Assembly: GCA_037176725.1 (NCBI GenBank)
Contig: JAZBRS010000020.1
Location: forward strand, 85,072,001-85,136,000
From: Posidonia oceanica
Lineage: Eukaryota; Streptophyta; Magnoliopsida; Alismatales; Posidoniaceae
Direction: 5' to 3'
Length of the DNA: 64,000 nt
The position numbers and the translations under genes are program-made. The notes beneath the pieces are model-generated. The model searched no databases, was not told where the DNA came from, and saw only the letters and a list, made by a program, of their open reading frames with translations. Each line of letters starts with the position of its first letter. Positions within the stretch are counted from its first letter, which is position 1. Shown piece by piece: positions 53,639-64,000 of this stretch.

Positions 53639-56627
53639 CGTAACGACCCGCACCAGGATGTTACCTCTCAACCTAGCTACCATTTCTTTTTTAATTATAT
53701 ATTTAATGTACTATAGAACTAAATTCTCACAATCTCTATAAAGTAGAAATAAAATAAACATAATTAACTTACTTACCCAAAACCCTTGATGTGTGACAGT
53801 GTGACTATTGTCCAACGTGCACTAGTAACACCAGCTCCTATCCTGCACCTGCCAAAATAGAAAACAAAGCACACATGAGTGACCACTCAATAGGCCACCT
53901 AGCACACACCCCACCTAGGCACACAAGCCAGCTCGACAAACAACGTCGAGAAAACAGGCGTAACCACGCCACAAGCAACAAACACAGGCATCACTCTTGG
54001 ATGCCACAACAGGGCATACACCTTTGCCCAACAACAAACCTTTTAAACATGCATTTAAAACAAACTTTTCTCTTTTCATTTTAAAACCATGTGCATGCTC
54101 AATTCAAAACCATATGCACACTTGAAGTGGCCACTCTAGCCAAATCAAGCCCAAAAACCACACAGTCTAGTCCCACACACTCCCTGTGTGGACTAGACAA
54201 CCAACAATGCCTGAATGCCCTCAATTGCATCCAAGACCCACACACAGCATAGCTAACACTAAAACCAAAAGCCAACGCTGAGACACTGCTCAGCCAAACC
54301 AAAGTGCCTCACAAGCGCAAGACCTACGCCCCACAGGCGCGGCCACAAGCAACAACCAACCATAGACAAACAAACTGTGTCGTCACTCGGGCCCAAGCAA
54401 CTGGCACCTAGCCACAACAGTCCACCGAGGCGCGACCATGGTATCCCTGCACTGCCACGGCCGACTACCCTGTGGAGGAGTGAGCCGTCCTGAACCTGCA
54501 AGCCTCCAAAGGAAAGCCTACAAGCCTCAAAAGGCCAACCACACACTGGAAAGCCTGTCCTGTCTCTCAACATGACGCCACCAGAAGCAGGGCACGTGTC
54601 CATCTGCCTTGGCCAAACACCACAGGGTGCATCACAATGCCCTAACTCAGTGCTCCAAACCATTGAGGCTCCTCACCCGCAAGCTCAGTCTACACCAAGC
54701 AGTCTAGGTACCCGTACTAGCAAGGGTATCATGTCCAGCCACTCAGAGGTCTCATACTCCCTAGGTCCGCTACCACAACACCACCCTGTACCGTTAGTAT
54801 CCTATGTCTTCGGCACTCGAAACAAGCGGAGTGTCATACCTCCAAGTCCAGTCGATACCCTAACTCGTAGACCTCAGCCTCAGCCTCGTGGATGACAATA
54901 AAGGAGTATCATACCTCCAAGATCCGACAAACACTTGCCTCTTGGTCTCATGACCTCAACCTAGGCGATGTGCTCGACCACCCAGGAACGTCGTCACATC
55001 CCCTGGTCCCGGCGACATGACCCTCCAGTGTCTTGGTCCACCACAAACAAGAAAACACTGGAAAACACTTTCCAAAAACCTTTGCCAAACCCATGCATTT
55101 TCTTTTCAAAACTCATTTCGAAAACCATTTCGAAATCCTTAAATGATAACTCAAAACACCACGAATCACTATGCCAAACGTGGCACAAAAAACCGCAACT
55201 GAAATCACATCGCAAAACACAACCTCGACAGCTCCACTGTCGAGCCCAGAAACCACATTTCAAAACACGACAAGCAAAGAGACAATGGCACCTTCTAGGC
55301 ATAACATTTACCCAGGAGGCACCACCCAGAAGCAAAACACTGATCTCGAAGTCCCAAGGTACTTACAAGACCGAGCACCCACGTAGACTAAGCCCAAAAT
55401 ACTAAGTCCTGGTGCCAAAGCTAACCTTATGTTTATCATGCTCCCTAATGTCCATCTAGACCAATTAGGGGATGCCTTAGCATTTCTAGGTTGTTTAGTA
55501 TTTTAATTCCAATTAACATGCACTACAATTATTTAGAAATTAATTCACAAAACTAAAGCAATATTTCCAAACAAAATAAGCATAGTAAGCACCAGGCAAG
55601 GCCTGTGCACTGCTGCACTGGCCAACTCACGCCAGATAGGCACGCTTGAGGCGCCCGCTGGCGCCACGCGCACCCCAGGGGCGCCGCCACAATCCGCCAA
55701 GTAGCCGCGCTTGGCCCCTCCGCCTGGCACCTTCGCCAGACCCACACACAGAGAACAAACTAGCAGAGAACCCATGAAACTCATGCTTAAACAAAAATTT
55801 CCCACACCTCACACAGGTCACCACAAATCCAGAAAAAATACTAGATCCAAGCATGATGTAATATCTATCATTGGAGATGAAAAACCCAAGAATCCAACAT
55901 ACCAATCTCAACATATAAAATCACAAATTCATAAGATGCATATAAGAAACACAGTCACATACACCTTGTAAAATCCCTGAAAATACATTAAAATTCTCTA
56001 AAAATTACTAGATCACTACTTCATCATCCATCTTTACTAATCTACACAATCCTATCTTTACTTGACTAAATCTAAATCAAAGAAGAGAAAGAGGAATGTG
56101 TACCTGAATCTAGAGCTTCATCCTACAACCACTCCTTGCTTTCTTCCCTCCTCTTCACCTTCTTCTTCTTCTCAGGCCAGCACCTCCCTCCTCCACTGCA
56201 TGCATGCCTCCACTCCTCCTCTTCTCCTTTCTTCTCCGGCTGCTCTCTCTCCATCCTTCTCCTCTTCCACGTCCCAAGCATCTTTCTCTCTGTTCTGGAT
56301 TCTTCCTCTCTTAATCCAACCTTTCGCGCAAAAATTGTGCAAAACTCCTCCTTCCTTCAAACTTCAAATATCCCAAACAACCTCCTAAAATTAAAATAGA
56401 GAGGAATAAACACCAATCCATCACACCCATAGATGGAAACTCATAACATTATAGGTTACCAAATCCCCGTCTTATCCAATTAATATTCAACAGAAATTCC
56501 AAGGTCATCCTGGCAAAAATGCCTGATCTCTGAATACTGCACCTCGCGCTAGCAATCTGTGCCAAAAATCCATGCCAGCAATCCACGCTAACCATACCCG
56601 CTAGTTCTTGATAACCTAGATGTTACA
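53639..56627 (-). mobile_element. L2 3' LTR (2,989 bp)
   Basis: Minus-strand start TGTAACATCTAGG at 56627, end GGTCGTTACG at 53639. Aligns along its length with 58832-61826 with many scattered substitutions and small indels. It has three diverged copies of a GTATCATACCTCCAAG block (54730-54930). Frames such as those at 54259-54663 and 54968-55405 recur in the other LTR with stops and indels and are not genes. Confidence 0.92.
55648..55695 (-). repeat. GGCGCC word cluster in the L2 3' LTR
   Basis: Three GGCGCC palindromes within 48 bases (AGGCGCCCGCTGGCGCCACG and GGGGCGCCGCC). At the matching place in the other LTR (60834-60882) the words are degraded (GGCGCACC, GTGCCCGC). Confidence 0.6.
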
Positions 56628-57424
56628 TCCTAACCCCCTTAAAGAAATTTCATCCACGAAATTCTCAAGGCGAAAGACCAAGGGTACCAATTTAGGATGC
56701 CAAACACACAAACCCAAACAAATAGCACAACGGTGTCGCCCAAAACTCGGGATTGGTAGGAGGAATCTATGCCTCATAGCCATCTCATCCCACCAAAATC
56801 TAGGATGACACCGAGGACTTAGCCATCTTTGAGTCTAGAAACTGCCAAAATCGAGAATGGAGGTCCCTTCCGGACACAAAATCTCCACCCACAAGCTTCG
56901 AAACAGTGCCTCCTAGAGTCCTGGAACATCCTGAGCCTCTCTGGAAGACACGCAAACATAGGGATGACCAAGTGCAACCAACTCCCACCAGCATCCACTG
57001 CACTACTCTGATGCACAACCTGGTCAACAACAACCCAAGGAGACCAAAAGAGAAGAAGATCTCCACAGATCGAACAGCATCACACCATTCGATCCAACAC
57101 CAAACAAGAAAACCAACTGGGCATCTCCAATAGGATACCCTAAAGAAAACACAGGAGAAAGAATCTCCACTGCTCGAACAGCCCTCAGCCATTCGAACCA
57201 CCCACAACCAAAAACAATTGGGCATCCAAACAGAATACCCCAGATAGCACACAACAAACAACACACAAAGCCATGTTACTTCCATGGCCAAACCCACAAA
57301 CAAAGTGCGTGACACAACCACGCAGCACCAACACAAGACTCACACACGCAACCCCTTCCAGATAATTCCGTCCTCGAACAGAGTATCTGGAATAACCGCA
57401 CACATCCAAGGACTCATCAGAGCC

Positions 57425-57770
57425 ACCTGGGACCAACAACACCCATCTGGGGACCCACCGAGCCACCCAGAAATGACACCCGACATCTGGGAACTCACCG
57501 AGTCGCCCAGAAACAACACCTGACATCTGGGGACTCACCGAGTCACCTAGAAACAACAACAAACACCTAGGGACCCACACAGTCACCAAGAAACAACCAA
57601 CAAACTTCTGGGGACCCACACAGTCACCAAAAAACAACCAACAAACATCTAGGGACCTACACAGTCACCCAAAGACAACCAACATCGGGGAAACCTCTTG
57701 CTTCACCCAGAAACACAACAGACACCTGGGAAGCCTCATGCTTCACCTAGAAACAACAACAACAGGAGGG
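57425..57770 (+). repeat. About 51-bp tandem repeat in L2
   Basis: About seven diverged copies of a unit like GGGGACTCACCGAGTCACCCAGAAACAACACC...ACATCT, given here with a gap, at 50-53 base spacing. Copies to the right lose similarity. Confidence 0.8.
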
Positions 57771-58816
57771 CGGAGCTGCAGACATCCTCCACACACACGA
57801 CGACTAAAACGATCGACAAGACACCACAACCAACTAGCAGGCAAGGTACAAACAGCAAACAAAACAAACAACAAACAAGGGCAGACAACCACAATCGTGG
57901 AGGACCGTACGAGGAGCAGACAACTACTGCATCCCCTCCACTCCACGACAACACGACACTGCCCAACCATAGCCACACACATCTGGAAAGCCCCACGCTT
58001 GCCTAGATGTGACAACAGGAGGATGAAACCTCAGACATCCTCCGCATCAACAACACAGCAAACAACAACAAATGTGGAGGTCACATGAGAGGCAGTCGCC
58101 CACTGCACCTCTCCCTCCACAACAACACACTACACCACCCAGCAACAATTGGTGGCAAAGCAAACACGTCCTCTTGATAGCTATCGTGAGGTGCCTAACC
58201 CCCCTTAAAGGAATCAAAGCACCACACCTCAAAATCCACAAACATCAGTAGCCAAACCTACCTCTGCCTTCCTGCAATCATAGCACAACTACCAGACCAG
58301 TACGCACAGTGGATGTGCACAACTCCAAGCAACACGACTCATCTGGCCACTCACACAACAGGATCTTCTACTGCGCATGCCAGCCCTGAGTCTTGCCTAG
58401 AAAACAATTGCCACCCCACCCTAGGGACACACGATGGTTAATCCACACTATACCAGTAGACCGCACCACACACCATGCTTCACGGAGTTGAGGAGCTCAG
58501 ACAAACCGCTCTACCCAAACGAACGCAGCCTCGCACTCCAACTACTTCAAGCAGACGGCGATTTCGATATCTCACCACTGGGAACCGTCCAATAAGGAGT
58601 TGACGTCAAACGAGCAGACCATCACACCCAGTTCCACGCGGTGCTTCGCGAATCATTCTCATCGAAGCTAGAGTCGGAGCCGAAGGCACTCCTCAACACC
58701 GCAAGGAAGAAAATCAAGAAAATCAATAAAAATCAGGGTGCAGGAATGCATGAAATGCAGATCTACGGAGTCACCTGACCAGATATCCCTAGGCTAGTGC
58801 TCCTAGGTAACCTAGT

Positions 58817-58828
58817 GCTCTGATACCA
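58817..58828 (-). promoter_or_regulatory. L2 primer-binding site
   Basis: The minus strand reads TGGTATCAGAGC three bases after the LTR end, the exact standard site complementary to initiator tRNA-Met. Confidence 0.9.
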
Positions 58829-58831
58829 CTT

Positions 58832-61826
58832 TGTAACGACCTGCCCCAGGTTGTTACCTCTCAACCTAGCTACCATTTTTTTTAATTACATATTTAATGT
58901 ACTACAGAACTAAATTCTCACAATCTCTATAAAGCAGAAGTAAAATAAACATAATTAACTTACTTACACAGAACCCTTGATGTGTGACAGTGTGACTCCT
59001 GTCCTACGTGCACTAGTAACACCAGCTCCTATCTTGCACCTGCCAAAACAGAAAACAAAGCACACGTGAGTGACCACTCAATAGGTCACCCAGCACACAC
59101 CCCACCTAGGCACACAAGGTAGCTCAACAAACAACGTCGAGGAAACAGGCGTAACCACGTCACAAGCAACAAACACAGGCATCACTCGTGGATGCCACAA
59201 CAGGGCATACACCTTTGCCCAACAACATACCTTTTAAACAAGCATGTAAAACAAACTTTTCTCTTTTCATTTTAAAACCATATGCATGCTTAGTTCAAAA
59301 CCATATGCACACTTGAAGTGGCCACTCTAACCAAATCAAGCCCAAAAACCACATAGTCTAGTCCCTCACACTCTCTGTGTGGACTAGACAACCAACAGTG
59401 CCGAAATGCCCTCAATTGCATCCAAGACCCACACACAGCACAACAAACACTAATACCAAAAGCCAACACTGAGAAACTACTCAGCCAAAACAAAGCACCT
59501 CACAAGTGCAGGACCTACGCCCCACAGGCACGGCCACAAGCAACAACCAACCACAGGCAAACTAACTATGTCGTCACCCGGGCCCAAGCGACTGACACCT
59601 AGCCACAAGCAGTCCACCGAGGCGCGACCACGGTGTCCCTGCACTGCCACGACCAACTACCTTGTGGAGGAGTGAGCCGTCCCAAACCAGCAAGCCTCCA
59701 AAGGAGAGCCTACAAGCCTCAAAAGGCCAACCACACACTGGAAAGCCTGTCTTGTCTCTCAGTAGGATGCCACCAGAAGCGGGGCACGTGTCCACCCACC
59801 CTAGCCAAACACCACACGGTGTGTTGCAATGCCCTAACTCAGTGCTCCAAACCCCTGAGGCTCCTTACCCCCAGGCTCAGTTTACACCAAGCAGTCTAGG
59901 TACCCGTATTAGCAAGGGTATCACGTCCAGCCACTCAGAGGTCTCATACCTCCTGGGTCCATTGCCACAACACCACCCTATACCGTCAGTACCCTAAGTC
60001 TTCGACACCCAAAACAAGCGGAGTATCATACCTCCAAGTCCAGTCGGTACCTCGACCCACAGACCTCAGCCTCAACCTCGTTGATGACAATCAAGGAGTA
60101 TCATACCTCTAAGATCCGACGAATACTTGCCTCAGCCTCTTGGTCTCAGGACCTCAACCTAGGTGACGTGCCTGACCACCCAGGAATGTCGTCACATCCC
60201 CTGGTCCCGGCGATGGGACCCTCCAGTATCTTGGTCCGCCACAAACAGAAAACACCAGAAAACTCTTTCCAAAAACCTTTGCCAAACCCATGCATTTTCT
60301 TTTCAAAACTCATTTCAAAAACCATTTCGAAATCCTTAAATGATAACTCAAAACACCACGAATCACAATTCCAAACGTGGCATGAAAAACCACAACTGAA
60401 ATCACATCGCAAAACACAGCCTCGACAGCTCCACTATCGAGCCCAGAAACCACATTTCAAAACACGACAAACAGAGAGACAATGGCACCTTCTGGGCATA
60501 ACATACCAGGAGGCACCACCCAGAAGCAAAACACTGATCCCGAAGTCCCAAGGTACTTACAAGACCGAGCACCCACGTAGACTAAGCCCAGAATACTAAG
60601 TCCTGATGCCAAAGCTAACCTTATGTTTATCATGCTCCCTAATGTCCATCTAGACCAATTAGGGGATGCCTTAGCATTTCTAGGTTGTTTAGTATTTTAA
60701 TTCCAATTAACATGCTCTACAATTATTTAGAAATTAATTCTCAAAACTAAAGTAATATTTCCTAACAAAATAAGCATAGTAAGCACCAGGCAAGGCTAGT
60801 GCATTGCTGCACTGGCCAACTCATGCCGGAAAGGCGCACCTATGGTGCCCGCTAGCAGCATGCGCGCCCCGTGGGTGCCACCACCATCCGCCAAGTAGCC
60901 ATGCTTGGCCCCTTCGTCTGGCACCTTCGCCAAACCTACACACAGAGAACAAACCAACAGAGAACCCATGAAACTCATGCTTAAACAAAAACTTCCCACA
61001 CCTCACACAGGTCACCACAAATCTAGAAAAATTACTAAATCCAAGCATGATGTAATATCTATCATTGGAGATGAAAAACCCAAGAATCGAACATACCAAT
61101 CTCAACATATAAAATCACAAATCATAAGATGCATATAACAAACACAGTCACATACACCATGTAAAATCCCTGAAAATACATTAAAATTCTCTAAAAATTA
61201 CCAGATCACTACTTCATCATCCATCTATACTAATCTACACAATCCTATCTTTACTTCACTAAATCTAAATCAAAGAAGAGAAAGAGGAGTGCGTACCTAA
61301 ATCTAGAGCTTCATCCCACAGCCACTCCTTGCTTTCTTCCCTCCTCTTCACCTTCTTCTTCTTCTCAGGCCAGCACCTCCCTCCTTCACTGCATGCATGC
61401 CTCTGCTCCTCCTCTTCTCCGGCTGATCTCTCTCCATCCTTCTCATCTTCCACGTCCCAAGCTTCTTCCTCTCTGTTCTGGATTCTTCCTCTCTTAATCC
61501 AACTTTTCATGCAAAAATTGTGCAAAACTCCTCCTCCTTCCAACAAACTTCAAATATCCCAAACAACCTCCTAAAATTAAAACAAAGAAGAATAAACACA
61601 AATCCATCACGCCCACAGATGGAAACTCATAGCATTACAGGTTACCAAATCCCCATCTTATCCAATTAATATTAAACAGAAATTCCAAGGTCATCCTTGT
61701 AAAAATGCATGATCTCTGAATACTGCACCTCGCGCTAGCAATCTGTGCCAGAAATCCGCACCAACAATCTGCACCAGCAATCCATGCTAACCATACCTAC
61801 TAGTTCTAGAAAACTTGGATGTTGCA
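58832..61826 (-). mobile_element. L2 5' LTR (2,995 bp)
   Basis: Minus-strand start TGCAACATCC at 61826 (TGT changed to TGC), end CAGGTCGTTACA at 58832, followed by the primer-binding site. Confidence 0.92.
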
Positions 61827-61831
61827 AAGGA
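61827..61831. repeat. Target-site duplication of L2, right
   Basis: AAGGA, identical to 53634-53638. Confidence 0.9.
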
Positions 61832-62486
61832 ACACTTTGATAGTTTGTAAACTAATTTGAACTTGTGTTCATTTGTTTTCTTCGACAAGCTTTGATTGTT
61901 TTCAAATGAGAAGAAATAATTTACAAACTAGAAGATTTCAATTTGCAATACTAGATAGTTTTAACAACAATTTATTTAAATAAGAAGGGATTTAGGAATA
62001 TGCAAAGTAATAGATATAATATGAAAATACTCTGGCTCCATACACCGAAATTTTTCGATATACCATTTTATCTGCGTGCCTGAAATATTTCGGCATGACT
62101 GAAAATCTCTGATTCGGTCTACCAATTCTGTCCGGTCAACCGAAATTTGTCATGAGATTAAATTTTGAAATTCCCTAATTCGGTCTACCGATTTTGACCG
62201 GTCGACCGAAAATCTCTGATTCAGTCTACCGATTCTGACCGGTCAACCAAAATTTGTCTTGAAATTAATTTTTGAAATTCCCTGACTCGGTCAACCAATT
62301 TAGACCGATCAACCGAAAATCTCTGATTCGGTCTACTGATTATGTCCGGTCAATCGAAATTTGTCTTGAGATTAATTTTTGAAATTCCCTAACTCGGTCT
62401 ACCGATTTGGTCCAATCGACCGAAAATCACAAATTCAACATATAAAACTTATTTTACATATATTTAATCAGAAACTTACAAATGTG
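61832..62486. other. AT-rich segment with GGTCTACCGA-type tandem phrases
   Basis: No gene. From 62090 to 62430 a phrase close to CTGATTCGGTCTACCGATT followed by CTGACCGGTCAACCGAAA and a TTTGAAATTCCCTAA spacer is repeated about every 60-120 bases. It matches the 3' non-coding region of C1 at 43455-43500, so it may derive from a related element. 61918-61970 is a partial copy of the 153-bp repeat. Confidence 0.6.
62095..62430. repeat. Diverged tandem repeat with CGGTCTACCG words
   Basis: About six copies of the TCGGTCTACCGA...CCGGTCAACCGAAA phrase, in alternating long (TTTGTCTTGAGATTAA) and short spacers. Confidence 0.8.
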
Positions 62487-63198
62487 TAAAAATAGTTTAC
62501 GAACCGGAAGACTTCAATTTGCAATACTAGATTGTTTTCTTTTCTTCGAAGAAGAATTTATAAATTTCAACAAAGTAATTTGTGTCTTCAACGCATACAA
62601 CTTAGTTTGCATATGTTCAATCAGAAACTTACAAATGAGTAGAAATAGTTTACAAACTAAAGATTTCAATTTGCAATACTAGATAGTTTGCTTTTCTTCG
62701 GAGAAGAATTTATAAATTTCAACAAAATAATTTGTGTCTTCAACGTATACAACTTAGTTTACATATGTCCAATCAGAAACTTACAAATGAGTAGAAATAG
62801 TTTACAAACTGGAAGATTTCAATTTACAATAATAGATAGTTTACTTTTCTTCGAAGAAGAATTTATAAATTTCAACATAGTAATTTGTGTCTTGAACTTA
62901 TACAACTAAGTTTACATATGTTCCATCAGAAACTTACAAATGAATAGAAATAGTTTACAAACTGGAATATTTCAATTTGCAATACAACATAGTTTGCTTT
63001 TCTTCGAAGAAGAATTTATAAATTTCAACAATGTAATTTGTGTCTTGAACGTATACAACTTAGTTTACATATGTTCCATCAGAAACTTACAAATGAGTAG
63101 AAATAGTTTACAAACTAGATGATTTCAATTTACAATACTACATGGTTTGCTTTTCTTCGAAAAAGAATTTATAAATTTCAACAAAGTAATTTGTGTCT
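62487..63198 (+). repeat. 153-bp tandem repeat, about 4.6 copies
   Basis: Copies begin with AATAGTTTACAAACTGGAAG at about 62487, 62642, 62797, 62947 and 63101. Each contains CTTTTCTTCGAAGAAGAATT, a palindromic TTCTTCGAAGAA core. The unit is close to a multiple of three, so similar short frames recur in each copy; they have stops and are not genes. The array runs straight into the end of the Transposase_32-type gene. Confidence 0.92.
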
Positions 63199-64000
63199 TC
63201 AATGTATACAGAAGTTATAATTTGTGTCCTCCTTCTCCTCTTCTTCTTCAGAGCTATCCTCCATTTCATCCCTTCCTTGAGCGCCAAAAGTTGAAGCAGT
63301 AGAGGTGCCGAGACTTTTAAGTCTCTTGAATCTTTCCAAAGCTTGCTCCATTTTTTCTATGGCGACATTATCTAATGGTTTGGATCTAACAGGGAGGAAG
63401 GGCTCCTTTACTAAAGGGACATCATAATGAATAAAAAGATATGTGAGCAAGGGGCCATAGAACAATTTTGTCTTAATATGTATCATACAATGAATTATGA
63501 CATGAGACCATTTGACAGGTATTTTCTTGGTTATAGCATATACAGCCATACATGCCAACTCACTTAGCTCATCAAAGTGACCTTTCTTTTGTATGATGTG
63601 GGCGGCTAATATTTATGCAATAATCCATGATGGCTTGGTCAATTGATTTATTTTATTTGGTTTGAAGGTGCTTCTTTTGTTTAGAGAAATGGCTTTATTG
63701 ACCTGAAGGTAAGACCAGCCTAGTTCTTCAAAGGTTAATGTGAGATCTAGTCCATCAGATGGAATTTTTAATAGTTGCCCAAGGAGTTCCTCATCAAATG
63801 GAAGTTCTATTCCTAACAAAAATGAATCACATACATATTCCAAACTACTAAGATTAGCATAGAACTCAGAGACTAGGTGGGGATAGTACTTAGTGTCGCC
63901 AATAGAACCTAAAAATGGAGTGAGTGATTGTGCTTGGAAGAGATCCGATGTCTCCCAAAGAATGAAGGATTACCTTCCTTCCCGTTAAAACTTCTCGATG
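63199..64000 (-). pseudogene. Transposase_32-type plant transposon protein, partial
   Basis: One minus-strand frame from the window edge to a stop at 63199. Near the edge it reads KYYPHLVSEFYANL, then GIELPFDEELLGQLLKIPSDG, NQLTKPSWIIA, a stop at 63610-63612, DELSELACMAVYAITKKIPV and YGPLLTYLFIHYDVPL, followed by a helical segment and an acidic tail (MEDSSEEEEEKEDTN). This block order matches the putative plant transposon protein domain (Transposase_32) by memory of the family. A TAA near 63968 also interrupts the frame. The N-terminus is outside the window. Confidence 0.65.

Larger units (their letters stand above)
56628..58831 (-). other. L2 internal region, non-coding
   Basis: 2.2 kb, C/A-rich on the plus strand, with no recognisable protein. 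It begins (minus strand) with the primer-binding site and ends with the polypurine tract at 56628-56641. It contains the 51-bp array at 57425-57770. Confidence 0.8.
53639..61826 (-). mobile_element. L2: non-coding LTR retrotransposon with 3-kb LTRs (LARD-like)
   Basis: Two 3-kb direct repeats (53639-56627 and 58832-61826) flank a 2.2-kb internal region. The minus strand shows a tRNA-Met-type primer-binding site after the upper LTR and a polypurine tract (AAGGGGGTTAGGA) before the lower LTR. AAGGA is duplicated at 53634-53638 and 61827-61831. No gag or pol motif is found, so it is non-autonomous. The lower LTR's last base is mutated (CGTAACG for TGTAACG on the plus strand). Confidence 0.92.

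Noticed and set aside
54259..55405. Frames of 100-145 residues in the L2 LTR, with counterparts at 59290-60599
   Set aside because: The counterparts in the other LTR carry different stops and indels, so neither is conserved as protein.
62482..63122. Repeated 60-70 residue frames with identical wording
   Set aside because: They are translations of the 153-bp tandem repeat and contain stops in each copy.

Overview
The window is a repeat-dense stretch of a flowering-plant nuclear genome, almost entirely transposable elements. Plant hallmarks are Tat-type Ty3/gypsy polyproteins with two RNase H domains, a Mutator-like transposase with a SWIM zinc finger, an L1-type LINE carrying a plant RNase H, plant mobile domain (PMD) genes and a Transposase_32-type protein. 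I cannot name the species. I see no housekeeping gene, tRNA or rRNA.

Layout. Bases 1-3796 are part of a large minus-strand LTR (called T0). T0 is inserted in the 3' untranslated region of T1 (3797-16242, minus), a Tat element with 5' LTR, leader, gag, two retropepsin domains, RT, two RNases H and integrase. T1's 5' LTR interrupts the integrase of T2 (16243-28294, minus), another Tat element with its own 5' LTR and leader. T2 in turn interrupts the last exon of an eight-exon PMD gene (28295-31131, minus). Next come a second, intronless PMD-like reading frame (31658-33103, minus), a 41-bp minisatellite (33705-34922), a polypurine tract and the 3' LTR (35127-36694) of a plus-strand Tat element, T4, for which these PMD frames would be antisense ORFs. 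T4 ends inside the primer-binding site of another minus-strand Tat LTR, T3 (36707-47141). T3 is split by a gag-only Copia-type element, C1 (37759-45969, duplication GTCGA), and C1's gag is split by a 2.8-kb solo LTR (40141-42974, duplication AAGGT).

From 47142 onward lie an orphan promoter-like AT-rich segment, a 5'-truncated L1 LINE (to 50149), a decayed Mutator-like transposase gene (50155-52334), a non-coding 8.2-kb LTR element with 3-kb LTRs (53639-61826, duplication AAGGA; same family as the solo LTR), simple and 153-bp tandem repeats, and a partial Transposase_32-type protein running off the right edge.

Nothing here looks like a working autonomous element. Both Tat polyproteins have premature stops, frameshifts and altered integrase catalytic residues. 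Most stops sit at codons where Gln, Trp or Arg is expected, which fits deamination of methylated cytosine in long-silenced DNA. The most interesting signals are the deep one-sided nesting, the tandem protease domains of T1, the antisense PMD frames beside a hypervariable 3' end, and family-specific palindromic words repeated just upstream of LTR TATA boxes.
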